Shown: positions 21,624-30,892 of the stretch, piece after piece
Position numbering within the stretch: the stretch's first letter is position 1
How the letters are laid out: each line of letters begins with the position of its first letter
Origin: a virus
Length of the DNA stretch: 51,761 nt
Direction: 5' to 3' (one strand)
Virus record (IMG/VR): IMGVR_UViG_3300047322_001166
Span: 1-51,761 of that record
Program-made: the position numbers and the translations under genes
The notes under the pieces: generated by a model
Told to the model about the DNA's origin: nothing
The model's database searches: none
The model's input: the letters and a program-made list of their open reading frames with translations, nothing else

Positions 21624-23546
21624 TCAGTAGGGCACGCCGTTGTGGTAGAGCACTCCGGCGCGCATCTCCCACTCAGGGCCAGGGCCGCCCTTAGGCGCGG
21701 TAGTCGTTGTCGCGGCCCCGCCGCCACCGGGGACGGGCTGCGCAGGTGTGGTGTTGGGCGGCGCCCCGATCACCGGGATGTTCTCCAGCGTGTTGCCGAA
21801 GATCTCCCTCGGGTCGATGCCGTTCGACTGCCCACGCAGCGCGATGCGGCGCATCTCGCCGTCCTGGTCGTGGAGCTGCGCGACCAGGAAGCCGCGCGCG
21901 GTCTCGGCCAGCGCCTTGAGGGCGTCGAGCGGCACACCCGCGCCACCCCCGCGGGAGAAGGAGTTGGTCTGGTCGTTCCACTGCCCGAAGTAGCGCTCGC
22001 CCATGCCCTTGATGCGGTCGACGATCGAGAGATACTCGGGGCTGCGCTCGTAGGCGGCCTGGCGCACGATCGAGTTCGGGTTGAGGATCTTCTCGAAGGT
22101 GGTGATCACCGCCTGACTCGCGCCGTTGGGGTCCTCGGTGAAGCGGTTGAGCGCCGCGTTCATGTTCTCGACCTGCGCCCGCATCTCGATCTGCGGCTTG
22201 ATCGCATTGCGCGCCTGGTCCGCCAGATGGCCGGTCAGCTCGACCCGCGCCTGGCGGGTGAGCGGTGCGTCAGCCATCGACTTGGCCGTGTTGAGCCGTT
22301 GTTCGGCGAGCTGCGCGTTCTCCTCGGCGAACACTGCGCGGTGCTGCCAGTCGGAGAGCCGCGCCATCAGCGCACGCGGCTCTTCCTTGCCGCTCGGGTC
22401 GAAGAGCATCTGCGCGATCTCCTCGCGCTTGTTGAGCGCACGGCCCGAACCGCTGCTGCTCTTGACGTGCGCGCCCGCAGGGAACGGCGAGATGCCGTCG
22501 GCCTTGGTGAGCGCCGCCGTCTGCTTGTTGACGAACCCCAGCTCCTGCACCGTCTGCCCGTTCGCGTCGGTGTACTCGATGTTGACCGGCGCATACGGCA
22601 GGCTGCTCTTGGCGTGTTCGGCGAGGTAGGTATCGAGCCCCCGCTTCTTCCAGTCGGGCACGCCCTGCTCGCGGAAGAAGTCCTGGAGCTGCTGCACCTC
22701 GGCCTGCATCTTGGCGCGCTCGGTCTGCGCGGCGACATCGGCGCTGCTCGGGAAGCGGGGCACCGCCATGGTCACGTCGGTGCGGCCGACCGCCGGGCCA
22801 GGGTCGTAGCTGCTGTAGTAGCTCCCAGGTCCCGAGGGGGCGGCGGTAGCAGGCGGCGGTGTGGGCGGCGCACCCAGCGCGGCAGGCGTGGAGGCTGGTA
22901 GCGGCGTCGGGGTTGTGGGGGGTGCCACAGCCGCAGGAGCGGCCGGTTGGGCCCCCTGAGGGACACTAGGAGGCCCTGGCGGGGGTGTTCCGAGCCCGGG
23001 CATGCGCGGGACCATGTTGGCGCGCCGGTCGACGACAAAGGGCGGCGGTGCCGGAGGTGGCGCGACGGCAGGCGTGGTGTCAGGTGCGGGCGTCTGGTCC
23101 GCCGGGAGCGGCTGCGGCGCCGCCATCGGGTCGCCCTGGGTCGGGCTGTTCTCGGTCTGCGCCAGGGCGGAGGGAACCTGCCCCGAGGGCGAGACGCCTG
23201 GCGGCAGCGGCAGGTAGCCTTGGGGCGAGTGCGTACTCGGCAGCCCCGGCGTCACCGTCTCGGTCGGGTGCGCGGTCGTCATGTACTTCGCCAGGGTGTC
23301 GTAGACGGGGCTGTTCTGCATCTCGCCCATCCACCCGGCCATGCCCCCCTTGCGACTGCGCGGCTGCCCCAGTTGGAACATGCCGGTCGCGGCCATCGTG
23401 CGGACCTCCGGGTCGGGGTGGTCGAGCAGGTGCGTGTAGATGTCCGCCTCCCGCTGCTGCGCGAGGAGGTCACGCTGCTGCGCGTCCTGGCGGATCTCGT
23501 GCTGCCGGTCGGCGTAGCCGCTGAGGATGCCGGAGAGCCAGCCCAT
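21624..23546 (-). CDS. Probable internal virion protein, 640 aa
   Basis: ATG 23546 follows AAGGAGC. Residues 1-70 are helical (GWLSGILSGYADRQHEIRQD). Residues 75-270 are Pro/Ala-rich and low in complexity. Residues 275-600 are helical with coiled-coil character (QLAEQRLNTAKSMADAPLTR; LADQARNAIKPQIEMRAQVE). Position between the nozzle and the transglycosylase is typical for ejected internal proteins of podoviruses. No specific family is named. Confidence 0.6.
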   Translation of the reverse strand: MGWLSGILSGYADRQHEIRQDAQQRDLLAQQREADIYTHLLDHPDPEVRTMAATGMFQLGQPRSRKGGMAGWMGEMQNSPVYDTLAKYMTTAHPTETVTPGLPSTHSPQGYLPLPPGVSPSGQVPSALAQTENSPTQGDPMAAPQPLPADQTPAPDTTPAVAPPPAPPPFVVDRRANMVPRMPGLGTPPPGPPSVPQGAQPAAPAAVAPPTTPTPLPASTPAALGAPPTPPPATAAPSGPGSYYSSYDPGPAVGRTDVTMAVPRFPSSADVAAQTERAKMQAEVQQLQDFFREQGVPDWKKRGLDTYLAEHAKSSLPYAPVNIEYTDANGQTVQELGFVNKQTAALTKADGISPFPAGAHVKSSSGSGRALNKREEIAQMLFDPSGKEEPRALMARLSDWQHRAVFAEENAQLAEQRLNTAKSMADAPLTRQARVELTGHLADQARNAIKPQIEMRAQVENMNAALNRFTEDPNGASQAVITTFEKILNPNSIVRQAAYERSPEYLSIVDRIKGMGERYFGQWNDQTNSFSRGGGAGVPLDALKALAETARGFLVAQLHDQDGEMRRIALRGQSNGIDPREIFGNTLENIPVIGAPPNTTPAQPVPGGGGAATTTTAPKGGPGPEWEMRAGVLYHNGVPY

Positions 23547-23561
23547 GGTCGATGCTCCTTC

Positions 23562-24446
23562 TTACGTCCAGGTCGAGGGGTCGTCCCACCCGTTGGTGTC
23601 GCTCGGGCGCCAGTCGCCACCCCCGCTCACTGGCGGCTGCTCCTCGTCGGGGAACTCGGGGCCGTTCTGTTGATACGGCGGGACCTGGTAGGGCGGCGCG
23701 GGAGGCGCTCCGCCCGTGGCTGTCGCGGGGGTCTTCCCCTTGGGCGGCGTGGTTGTTCCCGCGGTCTTCTTCCCGCCGCCGAAGAGGGTCGTCCCCAGGT
23801 CCGCGATCAGCTTCCCAGCCGACTGGCCGGTGTCGGTGCCTTCCTTCATTGCCTGGGTGCGGTTGGCCGCGCCCTGGCTGAGGAGCTGCTGGTAGATGTT
23901 CCCGGCCTGCCCCAGGAGCGGCGCGGCGGTCTGCTGCAGCTGCCCGCCAAGACCCGCGAGCGCCGAGGCGGCGCCAGGCTGCACGCCGGTGGTGAGCGCC
24001 GAGACCTGCCCGGCCTGCTGACGGTCCAGGTTGCCTTGGAGCTGGTCGCGCGCGGCGCCGCGGATGCCGCTGTTGGCGAGCTTGGCCTGCTCGCCACGGT
24101 AGCTCTCCTGGAGGGCGGCGCGGGCGGGCGCGACCGCGTTCGCCATCGCCCCCCGGCTGCCGCGTAGCAGCGTCTGATAGTAGCTGGCGGGCTGCGCGAT
24201 GTAGGGCTGCGCCTCGTTGAGCATCGAGGTGCCCGTCTGGCCCAGGCTCCCGGCAGCGCCCGTTGCCCCCTTGAGCGCGGCCAGCTCCTCGGGCGAGCGC
24301 TGCAGGGCCGCGTTCTGGGCGGCACGGCTGGCGTAGATGCCGCCGATGAGACCTGCGCCCTGCGCCCCGGCCTGGCCGATGGCCGGGCCATACTTCTGCC
24401 ACCAGGACTGCGGCGCGGATGGGTCAGTGGTGGGATCGTCAGGCAC
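23562..24446 (-). CDS. Probable internal virion protein, 294 aa
   Basis: GTG 24446 with GGGAGG 4-9 bases upstream is the best start, 1 base past the stop of the gene before it. The protein begins with acidic and polar residues and has a Gly/Ala-rich segment (QAGAQGAGLIGGIYASRAA). It then has long Ala/Gln-rich helices (LQGNLDRQQAGQVSALTTG, GQLQQTAAPLLGQAGNIYQQ) and a Pro-rich tail. This composition resembles ejection proteins. Its order in the operon supports that. Confidence 0.55.
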   Translation of the reverse strand: MPDDPTTDPSAPQSWWQKYGPAIGQAGAQGAGLIGGIYASRAAQNAALQRSPEELAALKGATGAAGSLGQTGTSMLNEAQPYIAQPASYYQTLLRGSRGAMANAVAPARAALQESYRGEQAKLANSGIRGAARDQLQGNLDRQQAGQVSALTTGVQPGAASALAGLGGQLQQTAAPLLGQAGNIYQQLLSQGAANRTQAMKEGTDTGQSAGKLIADLGTTLFGGGKKTAGTTTPPKGKTPATATGGAPPAPPYQVPPYQQNGPEFPDEEQPPVSGGGDWRPSDTNGWDDPSTWT

Positions 24447-24447
24447 G

Positions 24448-25374
24448 TCAGCCTCCCAGGTAGTTGCTGTAGATGTTGGTCGGGGCGACGACTTTCGCCG
24501 CGCCGAGCACCGCCGACATCGGGTTGACTTGGCGCGTCTTCCCATAGTCGATCGCCTGCTGTCCGCCGAAGTTGACCGCCCGCTGCAGGAGCGGGTAGTT
24601 GCCCAGCGCGCCGACGGCGTTGGGCAGGAAGTTGCTGGCTGCCCCGAGCCCGGCTTGCAGCGGGTTGAAGCTGCCGGTGCGAGCGGCATTGAGCCCTGTG
24701 TTCACCCCGTAGTTGATCGCCTGCTGGCCCAGCGTGTTTCCGGTGAGCGCAGGGGCGACCCGTCCGGCGTAGGCGCCAGCGGCACCGGTCGCCCCGCCCA
24801 GCAGACCCGCCTTGAGCCCACCGCCTCCAGCGACACCGCCCAGGGCCCCGAGGCCGCCTTGCACCGCGGCGTTCTTGAGCAGGCCGGTCGCGCCGCCCCC
24901 GACGCCCGGCGCAAAGCCTCCGGAGGCCGCGCCGAGCGCCCCACCGAGCAGCGCGCCCTTGACGCCACCACTCGCCCCTCCCGACGCTGCGCCGAGACCG
25001 CCCTGGAGGGCCGCATTGGCCCCCAGACCGATCCCAGACCCCGCCAGGGACGCCCCGCCGGTGAAGGCGGCGGCGCCAATCTGGGCCGCGTGGATGGCCC
25101 CCATGGTCTTAGTCGCAGCCTGGGTGGGACGATAGCCCGAGGAGGTCGAGTCGGACTCCCGCAGCCGCCAGCCGGGGGGCAGGACGCCCGCCGCCGTGAG
25201 CTGCTTCTCGGCGTCGGTGGCGGAGATCGTCCGGTTGCCGAAGGCCTTGGGCCCGGTGACGAGCTTGTCGAGCGCGGTCTGGACGGAGGACTCGGTCGCC
25301 TTGTCGGCCGCATTCAGGGTGCTGCCGGGCGAGGAGATGCCGAAGAAGTGCCCCAGACCGCTCAAAAAGCTCAT
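24448..25374 (-). CDS. Gly/Ala-rich, potentially membrane-active virion protein, 308 aa
   Basis: Residues about 95-200 are a glycine-zipper-like run (GAAAFTGGASLAGSGIGLGA, GALLGGALGAASGGFAPG, GLLGGATGAAGAYAG). Such GxxxG-dense segments insert in membranes. The N-terminal MSFLSGLGHFFGI is amphipathic. Ejection proteins that form the trans-envelope channel have similar zipper stretches, so a pore or conduit role is a fair inference. Confidence 0.55.
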   Translation of the reverse strand: MSFLSGLGHFFGISSPGSTLNAADKATESSVQTALDKLVTGPKAFGNRTISATDAEKQLTAAGVLPPGWRLRESDSTSSGYRPTQAATKTMGAIHAAQIGAAAFTGGASLAGSGIGLGANAALQGGLGAASGGASGGVKGALLGGALGAASGGFAPGVGGGATGLLKNAAVQGGLGALGGVAGGGGLKAGLLGGATGAAGAYAGRVAPALTGNTLGQQAINYGVNTGLNAARTGSFNPLQAGLGAASNFLPNAVGALGNYPLLQRAVNFGGQQAIDYGKTRQVNPMSAVLGAAKVVAPTNIYSNYLGG

Positions 25375-25387
25375 GCGCGTCCCTTCG

Positions 25388-26065
25388 TCAAAGCAGGGCC
25401 ATCGGGCCTGGCGTGTCCGCCAGCGCCTGGGTCGGCTGGGTCCAGGCCGGGATCAGGGAGCCGTCGCCCGCCGTCACCGCCCACGACGCCGTGATCGTCT
25501 TCGTCAACCCGTCGCCAGTGTCGTGCGACGACGCGATGTCGACGAAGTCGCCGTTGGTCGACTGCACCAGCTTATCGACCGAGAGCCCCAGGACGTTGTT
25601 GCCGCTCGTCCGGGTGATCAACCCGATCAACGGGTCGACCTGGTAGATCTCCCAGGCCGCCGCGCGCGTCAACTGCGCCTTGGCCGCTTCCTCGTCGGCG
25701 AGCGGCACGACCGGGTTGTAGAGCGCGAGCGTCGCGACGACGATGTCGAAGTGGTTGGCGATCGTCGGCGTCCCGCCCCCACCACCACCGCCGCCTCCGC
25801 CACCGCCGCTCGTGCCGGTGGTGCCCTGCTTGATCGCCAGCGCCTCGTCGGCCTTGCGGTCGGCGCGCGTGACCTGAGTCTCCAGGGTGTTGGCGGCGGT
25901 GACAAGATCCCCTGCCGTCGCTTCGACCCCCTGCAGGCGGCCTTCGAGCTGGGCCACACGGTCCCAGAGCAGCCGGACCGACTGCTGCGCCTGCCAGTCG
26001 GCGATGCCGTCCACATGCGGGTAGCTGCGCTTGGTGTCGACCGGTGGGGTCGTGTCGATCGGCAT
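25388..26065 (-). CDS. Virion protein: coiled coil, poly-Gly hinge, C-terminal domain, 225 aa
   Basis: Residues 22-80 are a coiled coil (ADWQAQQSVRLLWDRVAQLE ...). Twelve glycines (87-98) form a hinge. Residues about 102-215 are a folded domain whose part TSGNNVLGLSVD (153-164) matches TSGNNSLGYSVD in the plus-strand protein at 17390. The layout, stalk-hinge-head, suggests a small fibre or an adapter attached to the nozzle encoded upstream. The ATG overlaps no gene and follows the nozzle stop by 4 bases. Confidence 0.6.
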   Translation of the reverse strand: MPIDTTPPVDTKRSYPHVDGIADWQAQQSVRLLWDRVAQLEGRLQGVEATAGDLVTAANTLETQVTRADRKADEALAIKQGTTGTSGGGGGGGGGGGGTPTIANHFDIVVATLALYNPVVPLADEEAAKAQLTRAAAWEIYQVDPLIGLITRTSGNNVLGLSVDKLVQSTNGDFVDIASSHDTGDGLTKTITASWAVTAGDGSLIPAWTQPTQALADTPGPMALL

Positions 26066-26069
26066 CTAC

Positions 26070-29000
26070 TCAGCCTGTCTGGCCCGGGGCGACCGCGCCG
26101 CCACTGCTCTGCGCCGCGAGGATCGCGTGCGCCATCGGGCGGCTCGGGTCGAGGTCATCGTTGCCGAAGGGGCGAACTTCGATCGAGGCGTAGGCGCCCC
26201 ACGGTTGGATGACGAGCGAGGTCTCGTCCCGATAGAGCCAGAAGGGCTGCGCCGAGGTCAGGAGGTACTTGATGAGGACGCCCTTGCCCGCGAGGAAGGT
26301 GACGAAGCGGCGCTGCTTCTGGTTGAGCGTCGCCGGGATGACGTAGTCGCGGGTGGTCACGCCACCGACCTGGTTGTGCTGCATCACGGTGCGCAGGGTG
26401 ACATCCGCCGAGGCCTTGAGCGTGATGTGGCCGTAGAGCGGGTAGAACCAGCCGGGGAGGCCGTGGTTGGTCTCCTGCGTCTCCCAACGGTCGAAGCAGA
26501 AGGGCTCCTCGTCGAAGACCGGTTCGGCGGAGTAGAGGCGGCCTGGGTTGCCGTCGACCGGGAACATCCGCCACACCCGTCCCAGGTGCTGCGTGGGCAG
26601 GGCGCGTTGGATCACACTGCGGCCGTTGGCGTTGACGGTCAGGGTCTCGACCACGGCGCCGTCGACCTCGACCTGCACGGTCTTGTTCTGCCCGTAGGTG
26701 TCGCACTCGAAGATGATCGCCTTGAGGAACTTGTCGGCGTGTGTGCCGAGGATCGAGAAGTTCTGGTTCCAGTTGGCCTGCTCGCTAGGCTCCTCTTGCA
26801 GGTGCCAGCGGTGCGTGTAGAGCAGGCCCGGGTTGTCGTCGATCGCGAAGAAGCGGAAGACGTGCCCGCGGCCCCAGGGCAGCGTGAGGTGGACGACCCG
26901 GCGCCCCGAGGCGACGATCGGCCAGTAGGTCAGGTTGCCGCCCAGGGTGTTGATGAGGCGCGCCTGGTCGACCCAGATCTCGATGCGCTTTTCCGCACCG
27001 CCCGTGTCGCAGTAGAGGTCGAGCCCGGTGTAGTACTGGTCCCACCGGTTCTCGAAGTGGATGTCCCACTTACTGATCCGCGGCGGCTCAGCGAGGTTGA
27101 TCCAGTCGGCCCGGTAGAGGACCCAAGGCGCGCAGCCCACCGGGTCGGGGCGGATGCGCACCATGTGCGAGGGCACCGCGGGCCAGGAGAACTTGAACTT
27201 GTGCCGGTTGGCCGAGTTGACGGTGAAGGTTGCGACGGTGGTGCGCAGCCCGGCGAAGTCGCGCTCGATGAAGATCTGCTTGTCCGCGCCACCCGTGTCG
27301 CAGTCGAGCGTGAGGCCGCTCAGCCAGACCTCGTCGGGCGAGTTGAGGTCGTCCCAGTTGGTGACGCGCGCGTTGGTCAGGTCTGGCTGCGGCGTGATCG
27401 AGTAGCCGAGCTGATAGAGCGTCGGGGGAGAGAGCGACGACCAGCTGACTTGACACGAGACCGAGTGCGCCTTCTGCGGCGAGTCGCCGAAGGCGTGCAG
27501 CAGGAAGCGCTGGCGCCCCGTGACGCTGGCGACGATCGGGATCTGGTTGTTGGCGTAGGTGTCTTCGTTGAGGTAGAAGTTCACCGCCAGGTTCACGCGC
27601 GGGTCGACGTCGAGGAACGCATCGCCGAAGAGTTTCTCCTCCCGCCGCCCGGCCGAGAACGACCCGCTCTGGATGACACAGGGGATCAGGGTGCCCGCAT
27701 CGTCGGCACCCTTGTGCAGGTAGCTGGCGCCGGTCTGGTAGCCGCCGACGACCAGGATGCGCTCGTCCAGGCCCTGCACGGTCGCATTGGGGTATTTGAA
27801 GTTGTAGTGCCGCCAGAACTTCTGGAGCAGGGAGTAGACCAGCACCTGGCGGTTGCCCCCCGCATCCTGATACTGGAAGTAGAGCGCGTTCTCCCAGACG
27901 GTGAGACGCAAGGCGTCCGCCGGGACGCCAGGGTCGCGGTCGATCCCCAGGTAGCCGTTGATGCTGTTCCCATAGAACAGGGGGTTGATCGCCTCTGAGA
28001 GCCACTCTTCCGGCCCGCCGTTGGTGGCGAAGACCCCGTCCTCGGCGACGAAGTAGATGTAGCCGCCCGGGCCGACGCAAAACGCCCAGCGCGAGATCAG
28101 CCCGCGCGTGCAGAGGCCAGGGGCGGTGGTGACGCCCTGCGCCCCACCCAGGTTCGGGTAGATGAAGTAGAGCCGCTGGCGCGAGAACACGAAGCCCTGC
28201 GACCCGAGCAGCCCGCCGTGCATCAGCTCCTCGCTAGGCGCGCAGACCTCGACGTTGCCGAACGCCGACCAGTGGTCGGGCTCGTCGGGGACCGAGAAGT
28301 AGAGGAAGCCGGGGCGCAGGTGGTCGCCGCAGCCGAAGAGCATCCCTTCGAGCGGCCCGAAGATCGCCGCCAGCGGCTGCGCCAGGATGGTCTTGCCGTC
28401 GGAGTCGACCGTGGGCACCAGCTCGTAGTGGTCGGTCGGGAGGGTTCCGGCCAGCGCGATCGCGGTGTCGGAGAGGTTGTCGGGGAAGTCCGCCCCGTCG
28501 CCGTCGTTCATCCCGACGAGGTACCAGTCGTCGATGAGCGTGCCGCCGCGCCGGTAGACCTTCTGGCGCATGGCGCCGTCGCCGAACGCCGTCGGGCGGA
28601 CGACGACCTGGCGGCGCACCGGGTCGATCGGGGCCAGCTCGAAGGTGACCGATTGCGGGTCGGTGCGCACCTCACCCTGCACGTCGCTGCCGTTAGACTC
28701 GGCGCCGGTGCGCGTATCGTAATGCGTGCAGCGGTAGTCGTATGCCTGCACGCCCGGCTCGGTGGTGTCAGGGCCAGCGCCGCCGGTCAGGAAAGCGTCG
28801 CCAAACGCAATGGCGGTCACGCCCTTGATGTTGGTGCGCATGTAGATGATGACCCCGGTGATCGTCGACCAGTTGCGGCCCTCGGTCGAGCCGATGCGCT
28901 GGAAGTCGCCGCGCCGGAGCGGGGAGCCGAGCAGCCCGTAGGAGAACCACTGGTGGCTGCCGAGCCCGAGCTGGAACCCAGGCGCACGCCCCGGGTCGGA

Positions 29001-30131
29001 CTCGGCACGGCGGTCCTCCCAGCTTTTGCGCTGGTCGTTGTAGGCGCGAGTCTGCGCGTCCTTGTCGCGCAGCGCGAAGATGCGCGCCTGCTCCGCCGCC
29101 TCGATCTGCGACTGGTGCGCGGCCACGAACTGCAGATAGTCGTTAGGGCGAAACGCCTTGACATAGGCGTCAGTGTTCTTGTAGGGGGGTGCGTCCCCGC
29201 CACCCGCGGGCGCCGCGGGCGCCACACCGGGCAGCTGCAGCGCGTCGAACTCCTCGCTCACGACGATGTAGAGCCGAATCTCAGCGATCTGGTCCGGCTG
29301 CGCCATCTTCATCTCCAGGTGGAAGATGTCCTCGTCGGAGGCGGTGCGCGTGCCGGGGCCGGTCACTTCGTTCAGGACGTCGAGGTTGCGCGGGAGAGCG
29401 ATGCCCCACCAGCTGTCGTAGGCGCCGGTGGTGCCGCTGGTGTCGCCGGGGTTCGGCGTGAGGTAGACCGCGGGCGACCCGCTGTCGGTTGTGTCGTCGA
29501 CCGCGGCATCGGGCGTGCCGACCAGGTTGCCCTCCTCGTCGCGCCCGGGTGCGGGCGTCCAATTCGCGGCGGCGGCGTCGGTGCTGTCGAGCGTGAGCAC
29601 GAGCGCCGAGGAGTACTCTTTGTCGAGCGCGGTAGTCGGCGTGCGCGGCTTGCGCAGCCCCACGGGGAGGACGAGCCCGTCGTAGCCGCGGACCTTGCGG
29701 ACCTTGTTCTTGTCGGCGACATACATCCACGGGTCGGGCGTGAGGGTGGTGCGATGCGGCAGGAGGGTGAGCGGGTCGCCGGAGTAGCCGCCGTCGATGA
29801 GGGTGGTCGCGCCCTGGTAGCCGCGCTCCAGGCCGCCGCCCACGCCCCAGAAGCGGGTGGCGTTACCGAGACGCGGGTCGTTGAGGACGCGAACGCTGTG
29901 CGCGCCACCTGCGCCTTGATGCGTCGCGAGCACTTCCTGCCCCGGGCGCGTGGTCGCCTCCGCCTCGTTCTCGTGCCAGACGTTGGTCAGGCGCGCCCAA
30001 CCTTCCATCACGTCGAGGCTGTCCTTGAGGTTCAGCCCGCCCACGCCGAAGCGCACCGTGTGCGTCTCGAACGGCGTGTCGAAGGCGGCGGAGGTGACGT
30101 TGTTGGCGCGACGGGAGATCTGCTCAGCCAC
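26070..30131 (-). CDS. Tail nozzle / tubular protein B-like, 1353 aa
   Basis: The N-terminus (FGVGGLNLKDSLDVMEGWAR, then LTNVWHENEAEATTRPG) is the opening seen in podovirus nozzle and stabilisation proteins. The centre has propeller-like strands (FLYFSVPDEPDHWSAFG; QRLYFIYPN; YIYFVAEDGVFATNGG; VLVYSLLQKFWRHYNF). Three related domains of about 100 residues follow, marked by DCDTGGADK (near 942), YCDTGGAEK (near 1040) and ECDTYGQNK (near 1142). GTG 30131 has CTAGGAG 5-11 bases upstream, and GCATATGC directly before that. It is the longest gene in the window, but nothing in it resembles a tape measure. Confidence 0.75.
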   Translation of the reverse strand: MAEQISRRANNVTSAAFDTPFETHTVRFGVGGLNLKDSLDVMEGWARLTNVWHENEAEATTRPGQEVLATHQGAGGAHSVRVLNDPRLGNATRFWGVGGGLERGYQGATTLIDGGYSGDPLTLLPHRTTLTPDPWMYVADKNKVRKVRGYDGLVLPVGLRKPRTPTTALDKEYSSALVLTLDSTDAAAANWTPAPGRDEEGNLVGTPDAAVDDTTDSGSPAVYLTPNPGDTSGTTGAYDSWWGIALPRNLDVLNEVTGPGTRTASDEDIFHLEMKMAQPDQIAEIRLYIVVSEEFDALQLPGVAPAAPAGGGDAPPYKNTDAYVKAFRPNDYLQFVAAHQSQIEAAEQARIFALRDKDAQTRAYNDQRKSWEDRRAESDPGRAPGFQLGLGSHQWFSYGLLGSPLRRGDFQRIGSTEGRNWSTITGVIIYMRTNIKGVTAIAFGDAFLTGGAGPDTTEPGVQAYDYRCTHYDTRTGAESNGSDVQGEVRTDPQSVTFELAPIDPVRRQVVVRPTAFGDGAMRQKVYRRGGTLIDDWYLVGMNDGDGADFPDNLSDTAIALAGTLPTDHYELVPTVDSDGKTILAQPLAAIFGPLEGMLFGCGDHLRPGFLYFSVPDEPDHWSAFGNVEVCAPSEELMHGGLLGSQGFVFSRQRLYFIYPNLGGAQGVTTAPGLCTRGLISRWAFCVGPGGYIYFVAEDGVFATNGGPEEWLSEAINPLFYGNSINGYLGIDRDPGVPADALRLTVWENALYFQYQDAGGNRQVLVYSLLQKFWRHYNFKYPNATVQGLDERILVVGGYQTGASYLHKGADDAGTLIPCVIQSGSFSAGRREEKLFGDAFLDVDPRVNLAVNFYLNEDTYANNQIPIVASVTGRQRFLLHAFGDSPQKAHSVSCQVSWSSLSPPTLYQLGYSITPQPDLTNARVTNWDDLNSPDEVWLSGLTLDCDTGGADKQIFIERDFAGLRTTVATFTVNSANRHKFKFSWPAVPSHMVRIRPDPVGCAPWVLYRADWINLAEPPRISKWDIHFENRWDQYYTGLDLYCDTGGAEKRIEIWVDQARLINTLGGNLTYWPIVASGRRVVHLTLPWGRGHVFRFFAIDDNPGLLYTHRWHLQEEPSEQANWNQNFSILGTHADKFLKAIIFECDTYGQNKTVQVEVDGAVVETLTVNANGRSVIQRALPTQHLGRVWRMFPVDGNPGRLYSAEPVFDEEPFCFDRWETQETNHGLPGWFYPLYGHITLKASADVTLRTVMQHNQVGGVTTRDYVIPATLNQKQRRFVTFLAGKGVLIKYLLTSAQPFWLYRDETSLVIQPWGAYASIEVRPFGNDDLDPSRPMAHAILAAQSSGGAVAPGQTG

Positions 30132-30143
30132 ACCAGACTCCTA

Positions 30144-30151
30144 GCATATGC
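30144..30151. promoter_or_regulatory. GCATATGC palindrome before the nozzle gene
   Basis: The 8-bp palindrome abuts the ribosome site of the nozzle gene on the minus strand (GCATATGCTAGGAG). The same arrangement occurs at 39529-39536 before the gene at 38945-39514 (GCATATGCCTTAGGAG). Confidence 0.45.
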
Positions 30152-30154
30152 ATG

Positions 30155-30793
30155 TCAGCCCCAGCCCCCGAGGATGAGCGTCGCGGCGATCTCGGTCAGC
30201 TTGTAGCGGCGCTCGCAGTAGTCGGCGCGCTCGGGGTCGACCAGGCGGCCGACCTTACGCAGCAGGGTGCCGAGCGCGGAGTACTTCACGCCGGAGGTGA
30301 ACTCGTCGGCGAGCGGGAGCGCGGCGCCGGGGGCGAGGGCAGTCACGAGCGGGGGCACCCGGATGTAGAGCAGTTCAACGATGCCAGCCCCCGCGGGCGT
30401 CGGGACCAGGCGCAGCGTCAGGGTGGCCTGGTCGAGGTCTGCGTAGCCGAGCGGCAGGCCGCGGGTCGTCTCCCAGCCTGGCGCCGCGAGGTCGCCCTCG
30501 AAGCTGTCGACGGGGCCCAGAGGCGTGCGCACCTGGGTGAGGGTGTCCCGCCAGACCAGGGCCGCGGTGGCAAGCCAGTCGCTGGGGAGGGCGAGGCTCA
30601 ACGTCCCCGCGGCCACGGGCAGCTCGATGCGCGCGACATCGAGATGGGTATCGCGCGCCAGGGCGCGCACACCGGCGTTGAGCGCATCGAGCACCTCGTC
30701 CCGCGTCCAGATCAGCGACGGCCAGGTATCGCCGCCGTCGGGTGGTTCGATCAGCGCCAGCTGCAGCTCGGTGAGGAGGTCGCGGTCAAGCAT
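30155..30793 (-). CDS. Head-tail adaptor-like protein, 212 aa
   Basis: The N-terminal helices TRDEVLDALNAGVRALARDT and the following strand-rich part (LPVAAGTLSLALPSDWLATA, then ATLTLRLVPTPAGAGIVELL) match the adaptor/connector layout of podovirus tubular protein A and gp6-type rings. A helical C-terminus with Arg/Tyr (KVGRLVDPERADYCERRYKL) closes it. It precedes the nozzle gene directly, as in T7-like operons. The ATG at 30793 lies in AAGCATAGG. Confidence 0.65.
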   Translation of the reverse strand: MLDRDLLTELQLALIEPPDGGDTWPSLIWTRDEVLDALNAGVRALARDTHLDVARIELPVAAGTLSLALPSDWLATAALVWRDTLTQVRTPLGPVDSFEGDLAAPGWETTRGLPLGYADLDQATLTLRLVPTPAGAGIVELLYIRVPPLVTALAPGAALPLADEFTSGVKYSALGTLLRKVGRLVDPERADYCERRYKLTEIAATLILGGWG

Positions 30794-30796
30794 AGG

Positions 30797-30892
30797 TTAG
30801 TGGCCTGCGCAATATGCCGAGAGGAGCAGCAGGGCCACCAGGCCGAGCCACGGCGCCAGGTCCGGCCACTGCGTCCCACCCTGCCTACCCAT
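30797..30892 (-). CDS. Small membrane peptide, 31 aa
   Basis: The frame holds one strong hydrophobic helix, PWLGLVALLLLSAYCAGH, to its end. It sits between two adaptor-like genes and overlaps the one before it. An alternative in-frame ATG at 30904 adds four residues. It could be a small holin-like or accessory protein; it is also short enough to be chance, although the tight fit between neighbours favours a real gene. Confidence 0.4.
   Translation of the reverse strand: MGRQGGTQWPDLAPWLGLVALLLLSAYCAGH

Noticed and set aside
21594-22901. Long plus-strand open frames opposite the virion genes (also 26031-27998, 28218-30206, 46585-48387)
   Set aside because: They mirror the codon pattern of the minus-strand genes, lack ribosome sites and have Arg/Val/Asp-rich shadow composition typical of high-GC DNA.
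26070-30131. Tape measure protein
   Set aside because: Although it is the longest gene, it lacks the helical repeats and membrane spans of tape measures, and its start and propeller-like centre match podovirus nozzle proteins.
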